From Plecoglossus altivelis (taxonomy: Eukaryota > Chordata > Actinopteri > Osmeriformes > Plecoglossidae): a stretch of 64,000 bases of DNA. Where the stretch lies: contig BROE01000015.1 in the NCBI GenBank assembly GCA_036571765.1, positions 5,312,977 to 5,376,976 of the forward strand. The letters are read 5' to 3'. The notes beneath the pieces are model-generated. The model was given only the letters and a program-made list of their open reading frames with translations, had not been told where the DNA came from and searched no databases. Below are positions 37,501-48,926 of the stretch, piece by piece; within the stretch, counting starts at the first letter, position 1; each line of letters opens with the position of its first letter. The position numbers and the translations under genes are program-made.

Positions 37501-37887
37501 TTAAATCTAAAATGTATATATTAATAACTAAATAAATTCTGCAAGCCAATCATCACGACAGCTTTCCCACCCACTTCTGCTTCTTATTTATAATTCAGAT
37601 GCTTCAGTCAAGTATGTGCATGTGTGTATATATACTGACTTAATTCACAATTTGAAAACAGGTGTCTTGTAGCTTTAGTTGAGGTTTCCTGTTTGACAGC
37701 TTCGACCAGCCTGCCTTTTACCTAACCTGTTCTTGTTCTATCCAATGCAGTCCCACCACTACATCCAGGAAGCTCCAACAGCCACCAGTTTCTGTCAAAT
37801 GGAGACGGTGATCATTTGCTTTCCTCCAGATCCTTCCTCAACTTCAAGTTCAACAGGGAGGCCATCATGAAATGCTTTGACTCCTGA
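31507..37887 (+). CDS. dcp2: m7GpppN-mRNA hydrolase, decapping enzyme 2 (complete, 11 coding exons)
   Basis: Catalytic subunit of the decapping complex; it removes the m7GDP cap in P-bodies so that 5'-3' decay can proceed. Exons: 31507-31559, 32003-32154, 32459-32586, 32695-32793, 33846-33998, 34100-34212, 34494-34598, 34849-34975, 35777-35866, 37331-37382, 37751-37887. They sum to 1,209 nt, giving 402 residues (human 420). The start context CAACATGG is strong and the first residues are METKRVEIP. The N-terminal regulatory domain ([20 protein letters not shown]) is in exon 2. The Nudix box is complete: G129, E135, R143, E144, E147, E148, G150, with E147 and E148 metal-binding. Box B is in exons 5-6 (KSKLGLAPNKFF). 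The C-terminal tail is less conserved and ends SFLNFKFNREAIMK, like human. Intron 2 is AT-AC; the other introns are GT-AG. Confidence 0.97.
32155..32458 (+). other. dcp2: AT-AC (U12-type) spliceosomal intron of dcp2
   Basis: Frame and protein continuity (FAKA to VFNHCPFLLPQG) require the exon to end at 32154 and resume at 32459. The intron therefore starts ATATCCTTTT and ends TAC. The start is the U12-type donor consensus, and TCCTTGAC at 32442-32449 matches the U12 branch-site consensus, about 10 bases before the acceptor. No GT-AG alternative keeps the conserved protein. Confidence 0.93.
32865..33824 (+). mobile_element. Non-autonomous hAT-like DNA transposon in dcp2 intron 4
   Basis: Terminal inverted repeats are visible: the left end CAGGACTCCAGA and the reverse complement of the right end CAGGGCTCCAGATTGTGACC share the CAGG.CTCCAGA core. 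The CAGGGCTCCAGA type is common in hAT-like elements. No transposase is present and no clear 8-bp target duplication remains. Its right end is only 21 bases upstream of coding exon 5. A second repeat is nested inside. Confidence 0.65.
33066..33581 (+). mobile_element. Nested DNA element inside the dcp2 intron 4 hAT copy
   Basis: The left end TAGGGCTGTGCAATAT and the reverse complement of the right end TAGGGCTGGGTAATAT agree at 13 of 16 positions. Flanks GTTCACAG and ATTCACGG could be a diverged 8-bp target duplication, as hAT elements make. It has no coding capacity. Confidence 0.55.
35521..35573. repeat. GTGA tetranucleotide microsatellite in dcp2 intron 8
   Basis: Thirteen consecutive GTGA units are visible, within the intron between 34976 and 35776. 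Confidence 0.95.
36195..36960 (+). mobile_element. Decayed Tc1-like transposon in dcp2 intron 9
   Basis: The order of sequence blocks matches fish Tc1-like elements: a TTTGCTGGTCTGGAGCATTC leader, an ATG with a helix-turn-helix start (MVRRKAISNN), GGGAAGGGATACAAAGCCAT, then TGGTGGAGGGGTAATGAT, and a 3' part reading NDPKHTSKSTSEW. Stops and frameshifts break the frame, and the clear terminal repeats are lost. It lies in sense orientation in the intron 35867-37330. Inactive. Confidence 0.8.
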
Positions 37888-40700
37888 AAATGAGCGAAAT
37901 GGCAGAATGATACTTGGTTCTGTGACATCCTGCTGGCCTCTTAATATAAAGGGGCCTATTATATTGAGCCAGAAGAGTTTTGACCATTTGCAAGAGCCTC
38001 TCAAAGGTTTTTGAACTTTTATATTCAGTTAAAAATAAGTGAGTTATTCAGGCATCATCATAACTTTGGGTCACACAGGGAATCATGTATTTATTTCAAT
38101 TGGGTAACGTAGTTGAAAATGTAGGCCTTCACAGTTTTCATTAATCAGGATTCAGGTCAAAGGACAATGATTTGCCAAACCATCTGCAAAGACTTATCTT
38201 TTAAATAAAATTTTAAAAACGCTAAACAAACAAGAAGAAATTGCATTGGAAGCTACATTATAACACTGCTGTTAAGCCCTCGTAGAAAAACAGGTGTTAA
38301 CACTGTCTTTGTCGTATATCAGCGCAACACCACATCCTGTTCGATGTTCTAGTGTGTCTTGAAAAATATTAGATTCTTTAGTTCAGATGTTTGTTTTGCC
38401 ACTTTACCAACCTGAGTTCCTGGTTTTAAAGTTTCCCAGGGATGCTTATGTGAACTGAAGAGGGGATTAGTACATGTTGTGGTACTATGGTATGCTTTAC
38501 ACCAAACGACCTAGAGGTCAGTCTAGCTTGAAAGGGTGTAATATTTCGAGCGTGTTCAGAACATTTTCCTGTCTGTCGGAGACGCATAATATATTTCCCA
38601 TGTAATAACGGCAACTGTTAATTGCATTACGTTTTTACCTGTGAGGCGCAGAATGTTAGATTCTTCTGTACAATCCCCTTTGTGTTTTGAAATGGCTTTG
38701 AATGAATTGATCATTGTCAGCTCCGGTGTAGCCTCAACCTTCTGTATCAAAATGATTTCTAATGGCCTTGTCTGTCTTCCTGTCAGGGGGTCTGTAGCAG
38801 AGCTGGATGCAGCTAGCCTAACTTGAGAGGCAAATGGCAGAGTTGCAGGACTCTGAGCAGCTCCTGTTAAGATTTCTCAGACTACTATATAAACCAGACG
38901 GCTTTCACAGCTGCACTCATTTCCTAAGCATATGCACCAGCATGGTGTTGTTTCCCTGCAACAACACGATAAATACTTTATGAAAAACAGAAAGTAAGAA
39001 AGGACCAAAAACTTGTTACGTGTGTGTTTGGTCAATACGTTTTAGTTCTACAAATCCAGCTAGGTGTGTGGGTCTCATGTAAGTATTTCTCCCATCGAGA
39101 AAAAGGTGATTGTTTACAGTATAGATATGGTTGTTGCCTTAGCCTAATGTTCAGTTTTGTCATACCCCTCTGTAAAACATGATTTGTAACCGTGTAGTAA
39201 ATATCGGCCCATTTTTGTGTGGTACTGTGCATTGGGCAAAAAATACATTACCATGTTTAAGTCAAATGGGCCCAATAGTGACCAGGTTTTACGACAAATA
39301 AAATAAAAGTAAACGCACCATACTTATGAACAAATATTTTTTAGAGACAGAATCTTTGTATCTTGTTGGGTGAACAATAAAAGAAAAATACAGATGTTCT
39401 GATGAAAAGGAGGCATTGTAAAGTGCAACATATGATTGTGTTAGAAATGTGTTAGAATAGTTAGGTGATGATAATGCATCTTGACAGGATGTGTGTCATT
39501 CTATATCTGTGACGTTTGTTTGTTGGTTTGTTTGTTTGTTGGACCCCTGCTGAATAGGGCAAGTGATACAATCTGACAGCAGGAACCTCTTAAGAGTTTG
39601 TGGACATTCACCTCCCCACTTTGGGAGAGTTGACTATTTTATCTTGAGCTTGTCTCATCCTTGTATGACAATAATTTCCCCATCTCACTGTGGTAAACCA
39701 TTATTTGTTTTATTGTGTGTTTGTAATAGGGACAGACATCAATGTTTGTGTCGGTCGATGCCCCTAAATATTGGTGTAATCAGATACAGTTTAAATCAGT
39801 GATTACATGGTAAATAAATAGGTTTAAAAAATCCTTTACATATTTTACATATTCATTTACCATGGTTTATGTGGTATTAAATTGTACCAACACCTTAGTA
39901 AGACTGTTAGACTGAGTTGATATCTCAAGCTACTGTCTGTCTGCTCCAAACTCTAAACAATATTTAATGTTACTTTTGATTATTTTAGTGATTGTTTTCA
40001 CCATTCACTACATTGTAAATATATCATGGAATGTAAGACTTTAACAAGCAAGTTTCAATGGGGACACATTGATTAACATCTCAGAAAGTTGATTTCATCA
40101 TCTAATACACACATATATTCCATCAAATAAAGTGCAGCCAAGAGTCATAACTTGTTAACCAAATTGTTAGCTATTACTGTGGCCTTATAATGAATGCAGG
40201 GTATTGGTTGTGTTCTGTGCTTACAAGCAGTATGAAATGCCAAGGCTTTCCTTTGGTTAACATATAATTCTACTTTTGAATCGATAGTTGTGTCACTTAG
40301 GTGCATATAAGCATGTTTGCTGAGAGACAGGCACAGCTTGACTTATATTACGATATTTGATTTATGTTAATGTTATTAAGGTAGATGATTAAGGCACATC
40401 AGGGATCATGTTGGAGATGATCCAGTTTTTCAGAAAATTAAAAAATCCTTAATGATTTTTAAATTATTTTTATTTTCTGTATTGCTGCACTACTGTCTTT
40501 GTATTCTGTTAAGATTATGTCTCTGAAGTCATTTGCATTTTCTTTTTTGAAACAGGTTCTGTTCCATGGCACTGACATTGTAAAACATATGCAGTTAAAC
40601 AGTTTGGTAAAGGGGTTTAGCATCCACGTTGCTTCTTTCTTATCTATTGTCCCATGAAGCTATTTCCTTGTTTAAAAAAAATAAAGTTACTGTTTTGGTC
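37888..40700 (+). other. dcp2: Probable long dcp2 3' untranslated region
   Basis: AT-rich, non-coding sequence follows the TGA. AATAAA signals occur at 38204-38209, near 39300 and 39375, near 40125 and at 40680-40685. Mammalian DCP2 mRNAs also have long 3' UTRs, so use of the distal sites is plausible. No exon of another gene was recognised. Confidence 0.45.
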
Positions 40701-41080
40701 AGTCCTAATAGCCTCTTTCTTCCTCATGTCATTATGATCATCTGATTAACCTGTCTTCATCAGTGAAAAACATTGGTTTATAGACTCTGGGGATTGGACC
40801 AGTCTAATAGGAGTAACTTTCCAATGGTTTATACAGTTTCAAATAAAATAGGCCTCAAATATGCTAGTGTCATTTTATTGATCCAAAAAGATCATTGTTT
40901 TTGTATAAGCACAGACAGTAAAAATTATTGTTGAGTGTACAGACAGCAAAAATAATTATTTCAATAGATGCAAGTACACATGATGGTGGTATGTTTATGT
41001 AGTAATCGCAGGAAATGTCTCAGAACATAGACCCCCAGGACCTCCTGTCTCCAAGCACATGTTTACCCCCCTTTGTCTCT

Positions 41081-41114
41081 GTATAAGTACATGTATACAT
41101 ACATGTACTTATAC
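41081..41114. repeat. Perfect inverted repeat, 14-bp arms
   Basis: Arms 41081-41094 (GTATAAGTACATGT) and 41101-41114 are exact reverse complements, separated by ATACAT. Simple alternating composition makes this weak evidence of function. Confidence 0.8.
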
Positions 41115-42237
41115 ATGGCGCCTCATATCCTCGACATGGACCATATACTGCAAAGATAACAGAAACATATAGATCAGCATCAGACATGAACTCAGTGTAC
41201 CATTTGAATAACACAAGCATTTCTTATGGGGAGATGCATGCTTTTTTCTAGGGCAGTCTCACTGCAATCAGGAAAAAAAAATTGAACCTTTTTTGAGCAC
41301 GCCCTACCCAAAGATATTGATGTAATATACCTAATTGCTGGCATTGCCCAATAGCAGATTAAAACATTGATTCTATACGTATGGATTATAGACTCCAATG
41401 CTGAAAACTACATTCAGCTGTGTAGGCTACATACATTCACTATACGTTTGGTTTACTATATTTTAACCAAAAGGAAATCAATCATACTTACAATCTAAAA
41501 CAGTGTGCTTGATGCCTGTGCTATTTTTGACAAATCTTTCATGCCATTAACTAGCTAAATTATCACACCTTTTAAACCCATCGGGTAAATTCAGTCAGAT
41601 GGAAGTTTTACACCGGTCAATGTGTGATTGAACAGACAGGAGTTATTCATTAAAAACTCTTCAGGAAAGTGCAAATTTAATGAGGGATTATCATTGCAAA
41701 TGTTGGTTTTAATCCTATTTACATCAGCAAAAAGCATCTTTTCTCAACAATCCACTCTCGGCTGGGTAGCAGTATTAAGCATTGCTCAGAACTAAAATAG
41801 TGTACAGGTATTGTTCTATTCTACTGGTTCAAAATACAGAGAATTATGGTAATCTTTACATCTAAAAACAAAGCATGCAATAAAAAGTCTTCTAGGCTGT
41901 TGGCTGGATGGATTTCTAAGCATGTAGGCAAACAGATTAAATGGTAGATTTATGGGACCGATGCTATTTGGAATTTGTAGTACTGATGACTCGTTATCTG
42001 ATTGTGGTGCTACTTTGACCTCAGAAAAATCAGTGCTTGTTCATTAAGAAGATATGGAGGGAAAGGGATGTGAATGAGTAAGAAAGAACACAATTCATTC
42101 CTCTAGGTGGAGGTGTATGATTAAGTTACTGCCTGTTTTAGTTTGCCTTAACTTCTCATTTTGTAACTGACTTTTTTCAGAAGAACATGTTATTGTTAAC
42201 TCATACAAGAGCCTACAGTACATAGAAAACTAGTACT

Positions 42238-42280
42238 GACATTAAACATGTAAAACACCCAGTTTTACATGTTTAATGTC
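42238..42280. repeat. Perfect inverted repeat, 19-bp arms and 5-base loop
   Basis: Left arm 42238-42256 begins GACATTAAACATG and right arm 42262-42280 is its exact reverse complement; the loop is ACCCA. It could be the remains of a small inverted-repeat element. Confidence 0.85.
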
Positions 42281-43035
42281 TCTACAAGTATTATGTAACA
42301 TTCACCTAGAGTCACGGAGAGTGCCAGTTAAGGTATTGCGTCAAACATGATTGATTGATACTGGTCACTCTTGACATTCTGTACCTCGTTATCTGTTTTT
42401 CAGGCATTTCAGGCATTTAAAAAAAAGATCCCAGTTACACTCCAGGAACAAATTGTTATGTACTTCTCAGAATGAATGAAGGAATGAGGACAAGGGTGCT
42501 TTATGTGTACACATAATAAGAATAGGCTATTTGTCCAGATTAAATCTGATAATCACCACTAAATTCACCACTAATCACCATTTAACTAGATCGATAATAT
42601 TATGGTGGGGTAAAAGTTGAGCATGTATCGTTGCAAATTTACAGTCCACTGAATTTACAATATATTTTTTATAATATGTACGTTTCGCATTTTGTGTTTC
42701 TTGGTATGAATTCTAAGACCATGGTCACATCTCACTGGACCTGGACTTTGCTCTTGCCTATAGATGCAGGTTGAGAGAGAGTGAGAGCAATACGGAAGTC
42801 ACTTAGTGACGTTAAAGTTTAGACTAGGCTGAAGATGAGATAAAACTGCTTTTGATAAATGTGTATAAAAATAAAACATAAATCATAAGGTAACATCCCA
42901 GGTTTGATCCCAGAGAGGAGGAGGGGGGTTGAGCCTTGGGGTAGAGAGGGAGGGAGTTAGTGACACAGAGAGATGGATAGAGGTAGAAAGATGGGGGAGG
43001 GATAAACTGGTATTTTGAGTCCCTCCTAGTGCCCC

Positions 43036-43074
43036 TATTGGTGGCTGGGCTGTCTTTAGAGATGCCTTTATAAA
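43036..43074 (+). promoter_or_regulatory. ca9: Core promoter of ca9: inverted CCAAT box and TATA box
   Basis: ATTGG (CCAAT reversed) lies at 43036-43040 and TATAAA at 43069-43074. Transcription would start near 43100, giving a 5' UTR of about 255 bases before the ATG at 43355. No RCGTG hypoxia-response core was found from about 42700 to 43140, although human CA9 has one next to its start site. Confidence 0.6.
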
Positions 43075-43354
43075 GCCCAGCCCAGGTGTCTGGCTCCTAC
43101 AGCCTGAGACGAAGTTCTTTCAAAGGGAGATATAGTGTGTCTTAGTAGTAATACTACTTAGTAAAATATTCTATTGTGTAGCTGCACTAGGCAGACTGAC
43201 CGTCAGTTGATAAAATACCTGGATTTACATTACTTTACATGTTCTAGAGAAAAGATGATCCAAGGACTGCCACACTGATTGCAGAAAACTCAATTACTTG
43301 ATTTATCTAGGAGAACCTCACTGGAAAGAGTTTTAAGTACACCACTATCTCAAG

Positions 43355-46300
43355 ATGCTGCTGAATATATTTCTCAACTTCCTCTTCATCCACAGCCTGG
43401 TTCTGAGCTCATCCTCAGAGGAGGACACAGGAAGTAGTGAGAATGAGAGTGAAGAACATCACCCCAAGGGTGAGTGTTAACATGGTTGATTAAACATCAC
43501 TGTACAGGTAAAATAGGTAAAATTATATTTTGTGTATCAAGTGCAGCATGTTTTAATAATATTGTGAAACAGGGTTAAAGCAATACAAAACTTAAAACTA
43601 AAGAAAACAATTAAGCATGCTTTTGACAATACCTAGTACCTAAACTATATTTGAAAGCTGGTTATTAGAAGAAATAACTGTATCAGTATGTCTGAACAGT
43701 AAGAAAACAAAGGTTGTGTTCATCATCCCCCCTCTTTGTCATGATCAGATTTGACCACCAAGCTTTTAATCTGAATGATAAAATCAGCAAGCATAGAAGT
43801 CTGATGAAGCCAGTGAGGAGCAAACACTCAACAGACGTACTGAGATTAACAGTTCATTGCATTGTCAGTCTTACACATGTACATGGATAATAAATAACGG
43901 TAGATGGATAAAAATCATTGTTATTTTGTTAGTACATTGTGAAATAGTACCTAGTCCAGTTGTGTCAAGATAAACCAGACCTGTTTCCTGGACACGGTGA
44001 TGGTATTGTTGACTTTTTAAAACTTTGGTTGAGAACACTTGTCCTTTTTGGACATGCTGTTGGTGGATTCATCACAATGTGGTGCACTGCTGACAGCAAG
44101 GGTCCCTGGTTATGGTCCAGGAGAGAATCCAACAACATGGCTCAACCGTAATGGACCATATTTTGTGGTGGGAAAACCTTGTCAAAACTACATTATCTGA
44201 ATTACAAGCACATTTTTGCATGGAGTGATGAAATCCTGGCAGAGAATTGAATGATTCAGAATGCACAGTCCTTCATTTTCCAGTAAGTCCCCAGTAAGTC
44301 TGTAGTTATACCTAAATTTGTAAGCCCTAGGTTTACAAATGTAGGAAATTTACTTTCATCACCATGAAGTTTGGGTAATGTCAGGTCCCAGGCTGTGAGA
44401 AAGAATTCCACCATCAAGTATGCACACAGTTGATGGATCTCAAAGCAGTTTATTACTAGCGCATTAAGCAAGCAGACAAGCTGTCATGGTTGTACAAAGT
44501 TGTCTGAAGTCTTGTCTCCAAGCATAACCATTCACACTGTCATTAACACAAACAGTTCTTATTAGTCATTGGTTAATTTAAAACATACCACTCTCATGTC
44601 AAGTTCTTCGATTGGCTTTCTCCTTACGAGGATACAGTAATTTGAATCTTCTCAGGCTTTTATCCAGGTGATAAGAACTGTCACCATATATTATTAAAAC
44701 TATAGGGTGCATCTTCCCCAACTGGTCAGATGTCCCTGTATAAGAGGTCATACTATTCTAAAGGTAATTAAACGCCTCTGCAACAAACAGACCCCCAAAT
44801 GTTCAAAGACTCAACCAGAGACAGAAAGCTTACCCCTGCCCCAGGGTAGCAAGAGTCCCCTGGAGGGAGCTGACTTTAAGTCATGAATGCTGATATCACA
44901 ATATCATTTATGCAGAATAAAGTTTATATCCTAAATTTCTCTGACGCAGGCTCACCATCTAGACAGTGTATTACTAAGGCTAAAACCATAACACAGGCAC
45001 CCAGATTAGATTCTAACCCAGGGATACTGTTTGTACACCTCTTTACCCCCCTCTCACCCCCATTTCCAAACAACTTCCAATAGTTCGTAAAAATGCAACC
45101 CCCCATATAACCCAACGAGGGATATATTTTCTTATTTGCCTTTTGGTTTACATCAATGACAAAAAGCTCAAAACATGTAGTTTTTTTCAGAATATCTGGG
45201 ACACAAAGAAACTACAAATATGCTTGCTGCAGCAACCGATTTAGGATAGGTCTCTCTCTCATTGTGTTCCTTTTGATGTTTTTTCCTCTTGACCACAATC
45301 TAAGCATAACCTACACTAACTACTATAAAGTCATTTTTCTTTGCCACAGACAGTGAAAGGTGCAGATCCCCCACTCCCCCACCTCCTGTTGCACCAAGGG
45401 AACCAGACCCAGCACCATTTCTCCAAGACAGGCTTTTGAGTCTGGCTTAATAATGGACACATTCATAGAAGGGCAAACAGTGAGGATTGTGTGTGGGTTT
45501 AGTAAACCCATGAAGCTCAGGAAAGTTGGCAGATATCTTGAGTTATCTAAATGGCTTAGCTAGAATGTCTTGATACCTTGTACTTTCAACTATGGTCACA
45601 GAACAGTTCAACCCTTTAGATATCCAGTTTAGTTGGTAGCTAGCTGTTACCCACTGTGTAACGTTTTATTTGGAAAGTCGTATCGGCTGATACTATATTT
45701 TTAGGTATCCTGTTATAATGTAACATACCCCCAAAATTCCCCCACCCATTTCAGCCTTTGAACCAACTATGCACCAATAGCCCAACATGATTGGAGAGGA
45801 TTCTAAGGTTGAGCATATTGGTCTGCTTTTTTCAACTTTACCTCTGAGGCTCTGTTATAAGTGATATTTTTTGACTGACTGTGCCAGTGTTTTATTAGTT
45901 CTGTCCCTCATCTGCAAAATGTCTTCTAAATGCACATACTGTATACTGGCACAAATTACAGGTTAGAGATAATTGAAATTTTAATGATGAAAACTGATTT
46001 TAGTTTTCTTTGTCCTTTCTCAGGTGCAGCTCATGGACACTGGGGATATGAAGGTAAACATAGATTGGTACACAAGTCTTTTAACTGCTTTTTCTCTCAT
46101 GGATAGATCAATAGAAACACTGTATTGGCTTTCATAGTAAAGCATATAGGTACTCAGACTTTTATTAGGCATATACACTTTTTTACCTTTTGAAGGTAAT
46201 TTAAACTTTTCTCTCCTTACAAGCATTGAGGCCCTTACATGAACAGTCTTATCATCACAAAAGTTCAAGTGCAAAGTTTGCAATAAGAGATAAGACAGCA

Positions 46301-48889
46301 ATAAAAAAAACTTGGTTGAAATAATAAAATATGGCCCACATGTTTGACCTAAACACACCTTTTCAGAATAAAGGCTATACTACCATGAGGGCAATGTCCA
46401 CAAAACAAAGACTTCAGTCACATCCTGCTAGTATTCAAGTAAAGTGTTTTGTTCAGCTTTATGGAACAAGATGTCACACAATTCATCATCAAATTAACTT
46501 ATGTTGACACACACAGACATATTGACAGACAAAAACTCACACTCACCACACATCTTATCATTACCCTAATATATGAAGAGCTTCAAATGGTATGTACAGT
46601 AATACGCCTCTTTTTTCAAGTATTACCTCCTTATTTGATTGTTGACTATTTGACAAATTTACAAGAAGTTTTATCATGATAAAAAAAGAATCTGAATATC
46701 ATGTCATATTAATAATCTCCCTTATTCACGTTCATTCTTGTCCTTGTCCACATCCTCATTTGGTTTCTTATCTTCCTCCTGTCCTTTCTCTTGTGCAGAT
46801 CAGGACAAATGGCCGACTGCCTTTCTGCATTGTAGTGGAAAGTCCCAGTCCCCCATTAACATTGACACAAAGTCAGCAATCTATGACTCCAGACTTCCAT
46901 CTATAGTTTTGGAGGGCTATGATCTGGAAGATGGGTCATCACTAATGCTGCTAAATAATGGACATACTTGTAAGTGGAATAAGGAGTCATAATTTTATCA
47001 GCGGGGTAGCTGGTGTGTGATTTATAAGCCATGATAAAGAACACATGGTTTAAATATGTATTTTTTAACGTGATTTCACATCATGCACTATAATATGTAG
47101 TACATTTCTGTTCATGACCATTATTTATATCTAGCATTCACAAAATCGAGAATAATGTCTGCTGTACTCTAGTAAATTATTTATTTTAATAGGACAATGT
47201 GGAGATACTGACTATATATAATCTAACCAAATAAAGACATGAGCAAAGTATTGTTATGTTGGACTTGAAGTTCCATGTTATCTTGCATGTGTCTGCAGTG
47301 CAACTGAGTCTACCAAGTACCATGCGCATTGTAAGTGGCTTCGACCATGTTTACCTAGCAGCACAGTTGCACTTCCATTGGGGGACTGTTGAGGTGCCTG
47401 GCTCCGAACACACGGTTGATAACATCCACTTCCCCGCTGAGGTGAGAGGGACAGTTAGGGTGAGGGGGTGGATATATTGACATATATTGTGTGTATATAC
47501 ATTACACACAATTCATGGAGGCATATCCATGGATTATATGTAATAAAGGATATATTCTGCCAATCATTGTTTGTTTTTTATCTCCTAAACACCCATCTTT
47601 CCTAATTGATTGAAAAGTTTTTATTCATGCATTCATTTGACCATGTACTTTATCCATAATGATTTTTACTATTTTAAATTTGTTTCTTGTTCCCCCAGAT
47701 CCACATAGTTCATTACAACTCTAAATATGCCAATCTGTCAGAGGCAGCCAACAAACCTGATGGCTTGGCAGTACTAGGGGGCTACATTGGGGTCAGTAAA
47801 GATAATTTAATATTTTGATCATTACAGGGTAGATGATCTAATATTATCTTTACATTCCGATTTTTGACTTGCTAAAAGGTTACTCAAACTGAGCAGAATA
47901 TTGATGGTTGTAGTGTGATTTTTTTTATTGTAAAAGCAATTGTCATTATTCATAGCTTCAGATGTTTGTTTTTTATAGGTCGGTCTCCATGAAAATGCAA
48001 ACTACGAGAAAATCCTATCAGCGCTCACTGATATCAGCGTTGAAGGTAGACTCCTGAACAAGGATAATTTTTAACCATTTTATTTGTAATATGCTCCCTC
48101 CATACACTCCATGTACCATTCCTTTCTAGGTCACATGCTTTGGATTCTAAAAGCTCAGTGTAACTTTACAGTGCTTCTGGGTTTGTAATATTTTTCCTTT
48201 TACAACTCTATTCCAGAGTCAAAAACTCAGATTCCAGGCTTCAACATGCGTCACCTGCTGCCCCAAAATCTCGAACGTTTCTATAGGTACAATGGCTCCC
48301 TGACAACCCCACCTTGTTTCCAGACTGTCAACTGGACCATTTTCAATGATACCATCACTGTGTCCAGGAAACAGGTCTGGTTTAAAAATTATCCAGAAAA
48401 CCCACAAACAAACCTAATTAGTCTGACAATGTGTTCATCCTAACATTCAGAACATTTAGAATTTGCTATAGTGACGAAAGTCGCATTATCAAGCAGACTA
48501 AGAGATGCGCTGATGTCATCTTTTGAAAATTGAATTAAAGCTAAAATAGTTTTCACAGGAGCGTATATAATTTGTATTCTATCATTCATGTGAAATTGTT
48601 TTGTTCTATCTAGCTGGGAGCTTTGGAGGACACTCTGAAGGTTGGACTTAGTCAGCACCTAAACAAGAACTTTCGAGTTCCACAGTCTCTTCATGGGAGA
48701 CACGTTCTAGCTTCTTTCACAGATGCCTCTATTCCTGAAGGTAAATTATTTGTTTCTTTATGTTCACCTGAGACAAATCTAATCATCTACTGACTTTCTC
48801 AAAAAATATTTTATCATCCTCTCAGAGTCTAGGTTAATGGTTTGCCCCTTAGTTATAGAACTGGAACTCTCCTGAGATTTTTTTGTGAG

Positions 48890-48926
<37 letters not shown>

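Larger units (their letters stand above)
40701..43035. other. Intergenic space between dcp2 and ca9
   Basis: No coding sequence was recognised. It holds two perfect hairpins (41081-41114 and 42238-42280). Toward 42750-43020 there is purine-rich GAGAGAG/GGGAGG sequence upstream of the ca9 TATA box. Confidence 0.5.

Noticed and set aside
45323..45563. Overlapping small ORFs on both strands in ca9 intron 1
   Set aside because: No domain recognised; the ca9 frame passes directly from exon 1 to exon 2 without them.
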